Part shown: positions 46,706 through 57,990 of the stretch, one piece after another | Position numbering within the stretch: the stretch's first letter is position 1 | Layout of the letters: the number at the start of each line of letters is the position of its first letter | NCBI GenBank assembly: GCA_009746045.1 | Contig: RPFO01000080.1 | Coordinates: 11,323,764 to 11,387,763, forward strand | Direction of reading: 5' to 3' | DNA length: 64,000 nt | Origin: Mesostigma viride | Taxonomy: Eukaryota > Streptophyta > Mesostigmatophyceae > Mesostigmatales > Mesostigmataceae | The notes under the pieces: generated by a model | The model's database searches: none | Told to the model about the DNA's origin: nothing | What the model saw: the letters and a program-made list of their open reading frames with translations, nothing else | Made by a program: the position numbers and the translations under genes

Positions 46706-48728
46706 TAATTAATTAGGAACATAGCTCCGTTGGGAGTATATGTAGCACATAGCCCTGAGAAGGGGCATATGAGCCTATAATACATTCTAAGCTACTTCCT
46801 GCAAGGGTGGGGAATGTAAACAACACTTGCTCTAGGTGCACCAGGGCACCCGCACCCTCATGGTCTATCACGCTATGCCCGGGTATGGGGGGAGCATGCC
46901 TGTGAGGGGGAAGATCATCATGGCTATACAAGAGCTATGGCATGGCTCTTCAGCAGAGAGTGACTCCCTGCATGGGCACAACATTACTAAATAAGGCTAG
47001 GCATCGTCTGGAGTGTGGCACATCATAGGCACACATGTACATGATTAAATAAAGCGCGTGGCTTAGCTGGGATAGTGCCTCTAGGAGGCGTACATGTACA
47101 TGGCCACGGTCTATCTATTCTACACTACTACTACTGCTGTATTCCCCTAAGCTGGGGCGTCTGGAGTCGCTGGGGCCGCGGGGGGGGGGGGGTCGCCTGC
47201 CAGGGCTTGTGGCCGACGTAGATGGCCGCCCCCTTCCAGTACACCGGCTGCCCCGCCTTGGTCTGCCGGAGCTGGAGGTAGGTCGGCCATAGCTCCCGTC
47301 GCCGTTGTTGCTGCGCCAGGGTCAAGTCGTCATCAAGGGTGAAGAGAGTCTTCTCGAGCCGCTTGCGGCGTCTGAGAAAAGAAATCTTGTCCGCCGGGGT
47401 CTTAAAGGTGAGGAGGAGCGGGGGCGGCCCTGCCTTACCCCGCGCGCGGGGAAGGCGGTGGGCAGCCAGCTCTATCTCACCGTTAAGGCCCATGCGACCA
47501 AGGATTTCTCTCTCAAACGCACGCAAAAGCTTCTCGGAATTCTCACCTTCCTCCATCTTGAAGTTCTTGACAATGACGTTGAGGCTGCGCTTGGCGAGCT
47601 CGGCCTCCTCGCGGAGGTCAAGCGTCTGCCGTTGAAGCTGGGCTGCGACGGCGGAGGTGGTGGAGGTGGTATGTTGCTTAAGCATGTCCGCCCAGGTGGT
47701 GATGGGAGGAGCATCGCCGGCCAGGCCAGCCGAGGCTGGCTTGGCGGCAATGTCCTTCACCGCCTGGGCGGTGAGGCCTGCGGTATTCTGCAGAACCTCG
47801 ATAGCGATGGCGTTGTCCTTAAGACGCTGGTCGATGTCACGGAGCTGGGCGGTGATGGCGTCGGAGGTGGAGGTGGTGGCGGTGGAGGAGGCGAGGAGGG
47901 TGGAGGTGGCGGTGGAGATGGTGGAGGTGGCGGTGGAGAGGAGGGGGAGCTCGGCAGCCAACGTGCTGCCCATGACCGCCACATCTGCAGCGATGGGGGC
48001 CACGTGCTGCTCGAGGGCCTCCTTGAGGAGTGAGCGGATGGAGGATTCGGTTAAGGTGCGGTGGTGAGGGGCTTTGGGGGCCAAAGCTCCTCGAGGGAGC
48101 GGCCGAGGAGGGAGAAAAGGACGCGAATCTGAAGGTTGGGGCGGCGGCATTTGAGGATTTGGTCGAAGTTGTGGGTGCGTCTCTGGAAAGCATCGGTGAG
48201 GCGGCCCTGATGGAAGAGTTGCTTGCACATCTCGAGAAGCGAGGCATACGATCCGAAAAACACGTAGCTTAGGATCCTGTCGGGGTTGAGCTTGTCAAAA
48301 AAGCCGGGCTGGCTGGCGTCAAAGTCGAACTCCTCCCAGGTCGGCTCGGCAGGGCGACTGCGCTTGGGTTCAGGCGACGCTGCTGGCGAGGCGGCCAGCG
48401 GGGGCTGGGCGACCACTAGAGCTTGGCTAGTGGCGCCGCTGCCTTCTGGACCGGTTGGCGAAGCTGCAGCCGGGGCTGCAGACGTATTTTCATTGCTAAG
48501 CGCAGCCGCCAGGCTGCGTTGCGTCGAGAGGCGTTTGCTCATCGTATATTGCGTAATAGCTTCGGAAAATTATATCAGCATGTGCGTCATAAAAAGACGC
48601 GTCGATTGTGATATTCACGGCTAAATTCGGTGCTCAAACGTGAAAGTTATGAGCTCCGCCGTCAGCCATGGCTACCTCGTGGCTCGTGGCTCTGGGATGG
48701 GAACATAATCATGGTGTATAATCATGGT
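46706..48728 (-). mobile_element. ORF1-only LINE derivative, copy A2 (complete, with TSD)
   Basis: Minus-strand element with a tail TAATTAATTAATTA at about 46703-46716. 3' UTR, ORF1 (48542-47131) and 5' UTR follow up to about 48728. Target duplication GTGCCCATAAT at 46695-46705 and 48729-48739, partly overlapping the tail. Nested inside TTAA element (ii). Confidence 0.83.
47131..48542 (-). pseudogene. LINE ORF1-like protein, copy A2 (best preserved)
   Basis: Two overlapping minus frames, 48542-48051 and 48228-47131, give nearly the whole protein (about 470 residues) with one frameshift near 48055-48075. N-terminal MSKRLSTQRSLAAALSNENT. The middle has a Ser/Thr/Ala-rich repeat (STATSTISTATSTLLASSTA), a coiled-coil-like LRDIDQRLKDNAIAIEVLQN, then SLNVIVKNFKMEEGENSEKL (RRM-like) and LTLAQQQRRRELWPTYLQLR with VYWKGAAIYVGHKPW (CTD-like). 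In L1 the equivalent protein forms trimers on LINE RNA. It lacks any catalytic domain. Confidence 0.75.
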
Positions 48729-49551
48729 GTGCCCATAATCATGGTGTATAATCATGTGTTGTTAGCATCTTGCCACCATTTGCTAGCATGCATTCCAGCG
48801 TCATCTTTGCCTGCATGTGAGCTCATGGATCACTCAACCTATCCAAGCCTTGCATTACACGTGCCTCTTTCTTTCAGTATTGCACGCGTTATGGAATGAA
48901 AACCCAACACCTCCGTTCCCACGAGGCATGTGCTCAACACGTTGTGAGAGTGGATGATGCTTTTTCTATTATGGCTGCCTGATTCAGTCATATTAGGTCA
49001 TCCAGTCATGATGTTTGATGCATGTTTGATGCTGTATAACTCATACAACACCTATTTTCAACGTTTTGACCCTCCAAGCTCACTATGGCCCCGTTTATGG
49101 GGCTCGTGTCGTTGCGTCATGTTGTGAAGGGCTCTCATTTTTCCCACTGCGTTGTACTGCGTTGTAATTGTGATGCTAATGAAAAATAGCTCCAGTGGCC
49201 GGCCAACGGGCCTGAGTTTTGTTTCACAGAGCCTGCATATGATGCCCATAGCTCGTGCAAGAAGCCAGATTTTTTTCATGAACCATTTGTGAATAAGCAC
49301 ATGACTTGTGACCTAGCTAGGGTCAAGAAATTGCGGTCATGGTCAGACCCCCCTGTATTCAAACCAGTGCATCTCTCTAATGAATCAGCATTTTGTAGGT
49401 CTGAGTAGCTCAAAAAATCCTTTGATTTATGGGCTTTCAGGAAAGTATATACATGACCATGAAAAAAATTTTTTTCCTTAGGTGCTATACGCGTTCTTGA
49501 AAAAGCTTACAACGCGATATATCGCGTTCTAATAAAAAAAACACGGGTTAA

Positions 49552-49954
49552 GCATGGGTTCTGACTCCTGAAGTCTGTTCTACTTGGGAAAAATGTTTAC
49601 ATGCCTGACAGAGCTCGATTTCGTGGTTGAGAAGGGGGGGGGGGGGGGGGGCGTCCGGAGGGCGAAGTCCCATTGTCCCGATGTGCCATTTTTCAGCGCG
49701 AACTGAAGGCCGGGTGTTCTTCAGGGCAGCAGGGACGGTGCCAAGTGTGCAGCTAGGTAGATAGGGTATGCGGGGGGGGGGGGGGGGGGAGGCTCAGTGG
49801 ATCGACGGTTAGACAGAGCCGATGTGCTACCCATGCGCACGGTACGTGCATTTTAGGGTACCACGGGTGCTAAGTGGGTCAGTAGTTAATTTAGGGTATT
49901 CGATCGTGGGCGGGGGGGAGGGGGGCCGGGGGGGCGCAGTCCTCGGGGGTCGGC
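49552..49954. other. Intergenic, with long G runs
   Basis: Contains G18-19 runs at about 49635-49653 and 49771-49789, and a G-rich stretch at 49910-49935. No coding signal seen. Confidence 0.5.
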
Positions 49955-52078
49955 TTAATTAATTAATTAATTAGAAACATAACTCCGTTGGGAGACTGTA
50001 CATGTAGCACATATCCCTGAGAAGTGGCATATGGCTTTTAATACATTCTGCCGCTACTTCCTGCAAGGGTGGGAATGTAAGCTACCCTTGCTCTAGGTGC
50101 ACCAGGGCACCTGCACCCTCATGGTCTATCACGCTATGCCCGGGTAAGGGGGGAGCATGCCTGTGAGGGAGGAAGATCATCATGGCTATTATTACAAGAG
50201 CTAGGGCATAGCTTCTCGACAGAGAGCATCTCTCTGCATGGGAGTATATGTAGCACATAGCCGATTGCATTCGGCCAGAGAAGGGGCATATGGCCTATCA
50301 TACATTCTAAGCTACTTCCTGCAAGGGTGGGAATGTAAAGGACCCTTGCTCTAGGTGCACCAGGGCACTTGCATCCCCATGATCTTCAAGCTATGCCCAG
50401 CGAAGGGGGAGCCTGTAATGGGGGGGAAGATCAGCATAGCTATACAAAAAAGCTAAGGCATGGCGTCTCAGCAGAGAGTAACTCCCTGCATGGGCACAAC
50501 ATAACTAAATAAAGCTAGGCATCATCTGGAGGGTGGCTCATCCGTCATAGGCACACATGTACATGATTAAATAAAGCGCGTGGCTTAGCTGGGATAGTGC
50601 CTCTAGGAGGCGTACATGTACATGGCCACGGTCTATCTATTCTACACTACTACTACTGCTGTATTCCCCTAAGCTGGGGCGTCTGGAGTTGCTGGGGCCG
50701 CGGGGGTCCCCTGCCAGGGCTTGTGGCCGACGTAGATGGCCGCCCCCTTCCAGTACACCGGCTGCCCCGCCTTGGTCTGCCGGAGCTGGAGGTAGGTCGG
50801 CCATAGCTCCCGTCGCCGTTGTTGCTGCGCCAGGGTCAAGTCGTCATCAAGGGTGAAGAGAGTCTTCTCGAGCCGCTTGCGGCGTCTGAGAAAGGAATAT
50901 TGTCCGCCGGGGTCTTAAAGGTGAGAAGGAGCGGGGGCGGCCCTGCCTGCCTTACCCCGCGCGCGGGGAAGGCGGTGGGCGGCCAGCTCGATCTCACCGT
51001 TAAGGCCCATGCGACCAAGGATTTCTCTCTCAAACGCACGCATTTATCTCGGAATTCTCACCTTCCTCCATGGTGAAGTTCTTGACAATGACATTGAGGC
51101 TGCGCTTGGCGAGCTCGGCCTCCTCGCGGAGGTCAACAAGCGTCTGCCGTTGGAGCTGGGCTGCGACGGCGGAGGTGGTGGAGGCATGGTATGTTGCTTA
51201 AGCATGTCCGCCCAGGTGGTGATGGGAGGAGCATCGCCGGCCAGGCCAGCCGAGGCTGGCTTGGCGGCAATGTCCTTCACCGCCTGGGCGGTGAGGCCTA
51301 GCTGCGGTGTTCTGCAGAACCTCGATAGCGATGGCGTTGTCCTTAAGACGCTGGTCGATGTCACGGAGCTGGGCGGTGATGGCGTCGGAGGTGGAGGTGG
51401 TGGCGGTGGAGGAGGCGAGGAGGGTGGAGGTGGCGGTGGAGATGGTGGAGGTGGCGGTGGAGAGGAGGGGAAGCTCGGCAGTCAGCGTGCCGCCTATGGC
51501 CGCCACATCTGCAGCGATGGGGGCCACGTGCTGCTCGAGGGCCTCCTTAAGGAGTGAGCGGATGGAGGATTCGGTTAAGGTGGTGGTGAGGGGCTTGAGA
51601 GGCCAAAGCTCCCCGATGGAGCGTCCAAGGAGGGAAAAGAGAGCGAATTGCTGGACGGGTGGGGGCGGCGGAGGCTGGGGAAGGGGTCGAAAGCGGGGGC
51701 ACGATTCCGGCGAGGGTCAAAGAGGCGACCTTGGATGAAGCTGCTTGCACAGTGCAAGAAGCGAGGCGTGCGTTCCAAAAAACACACAGACCAGGATGCG
51801 TTCCTCGCTAAGCGCGTCAAGGAAGCCGGGCTGGCTGGCTTCGGCGACAAAGTCGAGATCTACCCAACTCGGCTCGGCAGAGCGACTGCGCTTGGGTTCA
51901 GGCGACGCTGCTGGCGAGGCGGGCGCAGCTGGGGGCTGGACGACCACTTGCGCTTGGCTAGTGGCGCCGCTGCCTTCTGGGCCGGTTGGCGAAGCTGCAG
52001 CCGGGGCTGCAGACGTATTTTCATTGCTGAGCGCAGCCGCCAGGCTGCGTTGCGTCGAGAGGCGTTTGCTCATCGTAT
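49955..52078 (-). mobile_element. ORF1-only LINE derivative, copy A3 (main part)
   Basis: (TTAA)n tail at 49955-49973, then 3' UTR (with an internal duplication of the CCCTGAGAAG...GGGCATATGG block near 50230-50300) and ORF1. The element is interrupted at its ORF1 start by element B2. The missing 5' UTR resumes at 55443-55610 after B2, showing the shared target string TGCTCATCGTAT on both sides. Confidence 0.8.
50690..52073 (-). pseudogene. LINE ORF1-like protein, copy A3, heavily disrupted
   Basis: Starts MSKRLSTQRSLAAALSNENT at 52073 and keeps the A-type order. It is broken into at least four frames (52073-51717, 51527-51198, 51364-51044, 51039-50836 and a last piece) by small insertions of 3-10 bp compared with copy A2. 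Examples: TGCC duplicated near 50945, CAA duplicated near 51137, AGCT inserted near 51299, and GCATTTAT replacing AAAGCTT near 51038. Confidence 0.72.
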
Positions 52079-52264
52079 TAATTAATTAATTAATTAAAAT
52101 CATAGCTCCGTTGGGAGCATATGTAACACATAGCCCTGAGAAAGGGGCATCTATGGGTTTGTAATACAATCAGGGCTACAACCTGCAGGTGCAGAGGATG
52201 TACAACTGTCACCTGCTCTGGGTGCACAAGGTGCACCTGCACCGCCATGATGGTTCATGCCTCC

Positions 52265-53614
52265 TTAACCCATGGTCCGCCGATGCGGTCCATTTGGACC
52301 ACAACTCACGTAACGTAAATGTAACGCGTAATTCCGTGACCTGCGACGTAAGTGACGTAACGTAAATATGTCCGGCCGGTCGGGGCAGACCCAACGTGAA
52401 TGAAAATGCATAGGTTGGGTAGGTAATTGCGCCATAGCCCAGTAAATACCACCACTTTCTTGCAGGCAGTCACGTGACTTTTGCTAACATTTTTTACCGT
52501 TGCGCACGCGCATAGCGAGATATGGCTGTCAGCGTGCCATTTTGTGGCAATTCAGGGTTCCGCAGCTTGACATTGGTCAGATGATGACCCCTGAACGATG
52601 ATGCATTGTTTTGGTACGTCAAGAATGATCAGATTTATGCTGTTGAGGAAATACGCAGTGGCTGTTACCTCTGTCTTGGTAGTCACTGTCAGACGAGACT
52701 TCCCGTTTGGTATCGCTGGTTTCCTTTGGTTCTTGGGAGTTTCCGTCTGCCTGGGCCTCCCGCGTCTTTACGAAAGTCCGCTGCGCCATTTGCTGGGAAC
52801 GTGGAAGCGTTAGACGTCATCTTTGCACATATCTTCAACATGGTAATGATGACGGATGCATGGATAGAGCGGCTATGGCCGCCTCTCCCACTAGTAGCTG
52901 CATAAGTGACGTATGAGCATGCCGGCCAGCGGAACCCGGCCAGGTCATGATCGAGGCAGGTACAGCAATGCGTTAGCACGTTGTTTGCAGGGAAACTCGT
53001 ACGTTCTTACATGTCTTTTTATGAGTAGGATAGTGGTTATTGCAACAGCTTTCCATGCCTGCTCTAGGAGGGGTATTAGCCATTATGGTGCATAATTTGT
53101 GGCACTTTTTGGGGGGATATCGTTCAGTGATGGCAAGTTGGCGTCATGTTTGGATTCCAGCAGGTTTGGCACGCTATTGTGGTCATTTATATTGCATAAT
53201 TGTATAGCATGGCATAGTTGGCTGTTTGCGCGCGCGTAAGCCACACATGTACACGCGTGCATTATACATGTCAAATGGGGTATCCGGGTGGTTTGACCAA
53301 AGGAAAGCACCATTGAACTATCCAACTAAATTGTCCAATGTTGGTATTGAGGTTTCTGACCCCCCCCTGAGAAAAATGGGGGGGTGTACTTTTTCTTGCA
53401 CGGAAACGATCGTCTTTTGGCCAACTTTGGTTGGAGCTATTATCCAAATGCCTTGATATACCAATGGTATTATTGCATATTCTGAAAGCCCTTGAAGTGT
53501 AGATATTCCTAGTACCGGGGTTGAGGGTATTTGGAGTTGTGGTCTAGGAGTTATGATTTTTTTCATTTTCAGGGGTCAAAAAACCAAAAAAAGTGCTGGC
53601 GGACCATGGGTTAA
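52265..53614. mobile_element. TTAA-bounded, piggyBac-like element (iii), 1.35 kb, inserted in B2
   Basis: Left end TTAACCCATGGTCCGCC (52265-52281); right end is its exact reverse complement (53598-53614). The flanking B2 3' UTR is contiguous across the insertion apart from the duplicated TTAA. It includes short frames (e.g. 52598-52813) without recognisable motifs and no transposase. Confidence 0.7.
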
Positions 53615-53888
53615 CAAGCACAGGCACCCAGGGGGGGCTTGAGGAGAGGGCCTAGAAGGCCTGCATGACATATGGGGTGGAGGGTATGTGGCTAGGCTAT
53701 AGCTGGTGTACACATGGCATCTCAGCAGAGAGTGACTCCCTGCATAGGCATCGCATGGCTAAATTCTTAATGCATCATCCATGGGAGGTCCCATTGTAGG
53801 CTGGGCGCGGCTAGATACTGAAAGCATCATCCATGGGGGCCATTATGGGCGCACATGCGCGTGGGCCACTTGCAAAGGCTAAGCCTAT

Positions 53889-55278
53889 CTAATCTACACT
53901 ACTGGTATATTCCCTTAAGTCCGGAGTGGCAGGAGGGGCCTGCCAGGGCTTGTGGTCAACGTGGATGACCGCCCCCCTCCAGTATACCGGCTTCCCCCCT
54001 GCACGCTGCCGGAGCTGAAGGTAGGTCGGCCATAGCTCGCGTCGCCGCTGTTGCTGGGCCAAGGTCAAGTCGTCGTCCAGCGTGAAGCGAGTCTCCGAGA
54101 GCTTCTTGCGGCATTTAAGGAACGCCAGCTTGTCCGTCATGTACTTAAAGGTGAGGAGCACGGGTGCCGGGCCAGCCTTCCCCCGCGCGCGGGGGAGGCG
54201 GACAGCCGACATGTCCAGCTCACCAGTGAGTAGCATGGGGGCAAGAATGGCGCGCTTAACTGCCTCAAGGAGACTCGTGGAGGTCTCACCTGCCGGCTGG
54301 TCCAAGTGCTTGACGATGACATTGTGGCTGCGCTTGTCGATCTCGGCCGCCTCGCGAAGGTCGAGGGCTTGTTGCTTGAGTTGTGCCGCGATGGTGGAGG
54401 TGGTGGAGGTGGTATGATGCTTAAGCAAGTCCGCCCAGGTGGGGGGAACATCACTGGCCGGGCCAGCAGGTGCCGGCTGGGCAGCGATTTCCTGCACCGC
54501 TTGGGCGGTGAGGCCGGCGGTGTCATGCAAGCTCTCAAGGGCGGTGGCGGTGGCTTGAAGGCGTTGGTCGACTGAGGTCGAGGAGCTGGGCTTTGATGTC
54601 GGCAGTGAAGGCGGAAACGGCGGTGGAGGTGGAGGCGGCGGCGGTGGAAATGTGAGGAAGTTCAGCAGTCAGCGTGCCGCCGATTGCTGAAATGTCGGCA
54701 GCAAGGGGGGTCACGTGCTGCTGGAAGGCTTCCGTCAGGATGGAACGGAGTGTGGGGGCGGAGATGGATGGAGCCCAGATCTCGCCGTCGGAGCGCTTGA
54801 GAAGGGAGTTGAGGATGGCGTGCTGGAGTTCGGGGCGCTGGCACGTACCGGGCAGCAGGGTGAGGTGTCGCCAGAGGCGGCCGTCCGGGAGGATGAGGCG
54901 ATTGTTGTCGTGGAGATGGAGGCACAGGTCGTAAAGCGAAGCGTAGTCCCCGAAGACTGAGATGCATCGCAAAGCATCGGTCGGAGACGGGTTGGCCCAG
55001 TCGTAATCTTCGACCTTGAAAGGCAGGGGCCGAAAGCTCGGTTCTGAGGGTCGTGAGGACCCTCCTGTTTTGTCGGCTGAGCGGGTGCGCTTGGGGTCAG
55101 GCGATGCAGATGGCGAGGCGTTAAGCCCGGGAGGTTGCTGGACGACCACCAGTGCACGACTAGTGTCGCCGCTGCCTGCCGGACCTGATGGCGGAGCTGC
55201 AGCCTGAGCTGCAGACGTATTTTCATTGCCGAGCGCAGCCGCCAGGCTGCGTTGCGTCGAGGCGCGTTTATTCGCCAT
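53889..55278 (-). pseudogene. LINE ORF1-like protein, copy B2 (one frameshift)
   Basis: Minus frames 55278-54535 and 54530-53889. The N-terminus MANKRASTQRSLAAALGNEN defines subfamily B. The middle includes DWANPSPTDALRCISVFGDY and ASLYDLCLHLHD. The second frame opens HDTAGLTAQAVQEIAAQPAP, then SHNVIVKHLDQPAGETSTSL (RRM-like), LDMSAVRLPRARGKAGPAPV and LTLAQQQRRRELWPTYLQLR. The frame breaks just after TADIKAQLLDL near 54570. This is the best B copy and the only one with both termini. Same predicted role as the A copies: RNA binding for LINE RNP. Confidence 0.75.
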
Positions 55279-55442
55279 ATATTGCGTAATAGCGTCGGAA
55301 AAAATTATATCAGCATGTGCGTCTTAGAAAGACGAAGGGATTGTGATATTCGCGACTAAATTCGGTGCTCAAACGTAAAAGTTATGAGCTCCGACAGCCA
55401 TGGCTACCTCGTGGCCGGAATTCGTCATAGCCGTTCGTGTAG

Positions 55443-55610
55443 TGCTCATCGTATAGTGCGTTATAGCTTCGGAAACTTATATCAGCATGTGCGTCGAAGA
55501 AAGACGAAGCGATTGTGATATTCACAGCTGAATTCGGGGCTCAAACGTGAAAGTTATGAGCTCCGACAGCCATGGCTACCTCGTGGCTCGTGGCTCGTGG
55601 CTCGTCATCG
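55443..55610 (-). mobile_element. 5' UTR remnant of copy A3
   Basis: TGCTCATCGTATAGTGCG..., then the GTGATATTCACAGCTGAATT and AAGTTATGAGCTCCGACAGC blocks shared by the 5' UTRs of A1, A2 and B2, ending in repeated CTCGTGG. It is separated from the rest of A3 by the B2 insertion. Confidence 0.8.
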
Positions 55611-56365
55611 TGGCGACATCCATGGGGGTCCCATTATAGGCAGGGCGTGGCTAAATTCTGAAGGCATCATCCATGGGGGCCATTATGGGCGCACATGCGC
55701 GTGGGCCACATGCTAGGCTAAGCCTGACTAATCTACACCACTGGTATATATTCCCTAGTCTGACGTGGCAGGGGGGGCCTGCCAGGGTTTGTGGTCAACG
55801 TGGATGACCGCCCCCCTCCAGTATACCAGCTTCCCCCTTGCGCTCTGCCGGAGCTGAAGGTAGGTCGCGGCCATAGCTCGCGTCGCCGCTGTTGCTGGGC
55901 CAGAGTCAAGTCGTCGTCCAGCGTGAAGCGAGTCTCCGAGAGCTTCTTGCGGCATTTAAGGAACGACAGCTTGTCCGCCATGTACTTAAAGGTGAGGAGC
56001 ACGGGTGCCGGGCCAGCCTTCCCCCGCGCGCGGGGGAGGCGGACAGCCGACATGTCCAGCTCACCAGTGAGTAGCATGGGGGCAAGAATGTCGCGCAAAA
56101 ATGCCTCAAGAAGGCTCGTGGAGGTCTCACCTGCCGGCTGGTCGAAGTGCTTGACGATGACATTGTGGCTGCGCCGGGCGATGTCGGCTTCCTCGCGAAG
56201 GTTGAGGGCTTGTTGCTTGAGTTGTGCCGTGATGATGTCCAGGTGGTGGAGGTGGTGTGCTCAAGTCCGCCCAGGTTGAGGGAGCATCGCTGGCCGGGCC
56301 AGCAGGCGCCGGCTCAGTGGGTGGCGATGTCCTTCACCGCTTGGGCGGTGAGGCCGGCGGTGTCA
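55611..56365 (-). pseudogene. ORF1-only LINE derivative, copy B3, fragment
   Basis: 3' UTR remnant (55611-55730, beginning GACATCCATGGGGGTCCC) and the C-terminal half of a B-type ORF1 (about 56098-55733 in frame, further pieces to 56360). The tail is missing. The 5' half is replaced at 56366 by the (TTAA)n tail of another element. Confidence 0.7.
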
Positions 56366-56490
56366 TTAATTAATTAATTAAAATCATAGCTCCGTGGGGA
56401 GCATATGTAACACATAGCCCTGAGAAAGGGGCATCTATGGGTTTGTAATACAATCATGGCGACAACCTGCAGGTGTAGGGGAGGCCCACA
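56366..56490 (-). mobile_element. Severely 5'-truncated B-type element (tail and 3' UTR end only)
   Basis: (TTAA)n at 56366-56381, then AATCATAGCTCC...GCATATGTAACACATAGCCC, matching the 3' end of B2 (52098-52200). It ends near 56490. Confidence 0.65.
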
Positions 56491-57990
56491 CTAAATCACT
56501 AATCGAAAATTACTTGGGAAATGTTGTCTCGGGCTGATGGACATGTGTGCCCCTCAATTGCGGAGTTAAATTGGATGTATAATTGAATGAAATACATTAT
56601 TACATTCCATGCATCGATGCTCGAGTCATCGCGATATCTGAATATCTTACATAATTACAGACCCATCAATTGGAAGATCAGAAAGCTCCAGTGCATCTGC
56701 TCTACGACCGGACGTCTCAATCGTACGTAGTGCTTTCGAGTTATAATTACCCTCAATGTATGTCTGGAAAATCCACGTGCAGGCAGTGTCAAATGCATGG
56801 TATATGAACTAGTTATGTACATGTCAAGATGATGACAGTCAAGCGAGGCCATACATGTTGACGGACAAGTGAGCCTGTAGACCTACGTCGATCCCCAGTT
56901 CCTCGATGTCGTGCGCAGCCCCGATATCATCAGATTTCCAATCCCCAACGGCCGTCGGCTCCGCAAAATCCACGTTCGCGATTAAACAGTGCAACCGCGA
57001 GGGCCGTTCTAACTTGTAATCCACCTATATAATGGGCTCCGTCTCGTCACCGTGCGTTCGCATCAACAGGACAGCCACGGGTGTCGCGACGTCTCGGACG
57101 CTGTGCACTACACGCATCATCTCGGTCATCGCAGCCGTCGAGCACGTCACAAGCATCAATTATTCTCTGGACGAATTCTCGTGACCGTGTTGATATTAAT
57201 GTCTGCCAACTTCACGACTGTGAACAGCAGCCTCACGCACGTCCGGTCCATCCGACTCCGTCAGGCGGTGTTGCGAATGGCGTCCTGCGTGCAAAAACCA
57301 GTACATGAAGGACAATAATGTTAGCCCGTTAGACAGATTTGTCTGTGGTTCCGCTTACAGCAGTACTAATCACCCGTTACGCGGATTTCGGGCAAGTGGG
57401 TATCCTCCTACATTACATGTATCCAATTATGGACGGGAGATTTAAAATGGGAAACAAGTATCAGCGAACCCAGAATCAAGGTATCCACGCAACGGTTTTG
57501 AAGAAACGGCTATGTACATATAGACACAATGAACTGAACAAAACTTTAGTAGCTCACTCGTCGTTCACTTGTTAGTCGTAACGGAGGCAGTCATTCAGTC
57601 AGTTTGCAAGTTCAGTTGGCAAGTACGGAAACACACGCAAGTGCGTAACGGAGGCAGTCAGTCAGTCAGTTTGCAAGTGCAGTTGGCAAGTACGGACCAC
57701 CAACCGCGTGTGTACGTCCATGATATCGCAATATAATCAAGAATAACAGGGAACGGTTAATGTATCCTTTACGCAGCTTTTTCGTTCAGGGCATGTTGAA
57801 ATAACGAAAGTGGGGTCAGGTGTTCGAACCTTCCAAGTGCCGAATTTTTTACGAACCAGCGCATTCACGAACCTTGCACTGGGGACGCGGTGGACGTGTA
57901 CCATTACCCCGGCCTAATTCTAGCATTGTACACAAGGGGCGGTGGCTAGCAGTAAAGAAGGGCATCCTAGTCATAACGCTGGGCAAGTTT
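56491..57990. other. Unassigned region with local duplications
   Basis: No recognised gene. Minus frames 57156-57025 (MLVTCSTAAMTEMMRVVHSV...) and 57024-56839 (...CLIANVDFAEPTAVGDWKSD...) are contiguous in one frame except for a single TAG at 57025-57027, and look more protein-like than their surroundings. They could be a decayed exon, but I recognise no family. A roughly 70-bp imperfect duplication (GTAACGGAGGCAGTCA...GTTGGCAAGTACGGA) lies at 57577-57634 and 57644-57705. Confidence 0.35.

Larger units (their letters stand above)
45750..49551. mobile_element. TTAA-bounded, piggyBac-like element (ii), 3.8 kb including a nested LINE
   Basis: Left end TTAACCCGTGTTTTTTT (45750-45766), right end the reverse complement with one more T (to 49551). 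Just inside each end is a near-palindrome of the type AACGCGAT(R)TATCGCGTT: two copies at the left (45767-45820) and one at the right (about 49508-49530). TTAA target duplication on both sides. Without the A2 LINE inside it the element is about 1.8 kb. No transposase is recognised. Confidence 0.65.
52079..55442 (-). mobile_element. ORF1-only LINE derivative, copy B2, inserted into A3
   Basis: (TTAA)n tail at 52079-52097, 3' UTR, ORF1 (55278-53889) and 5' UTR. The 12-bp target duplication TGCTCATCGTAT is at 52067-52078 and 55443-55454. Its 3' UTR is interrupted by TTAA element (iii). Without that element it is about 2.0 kb, the same size as A1 and A2, so it is full length. Confidence 0.87.
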
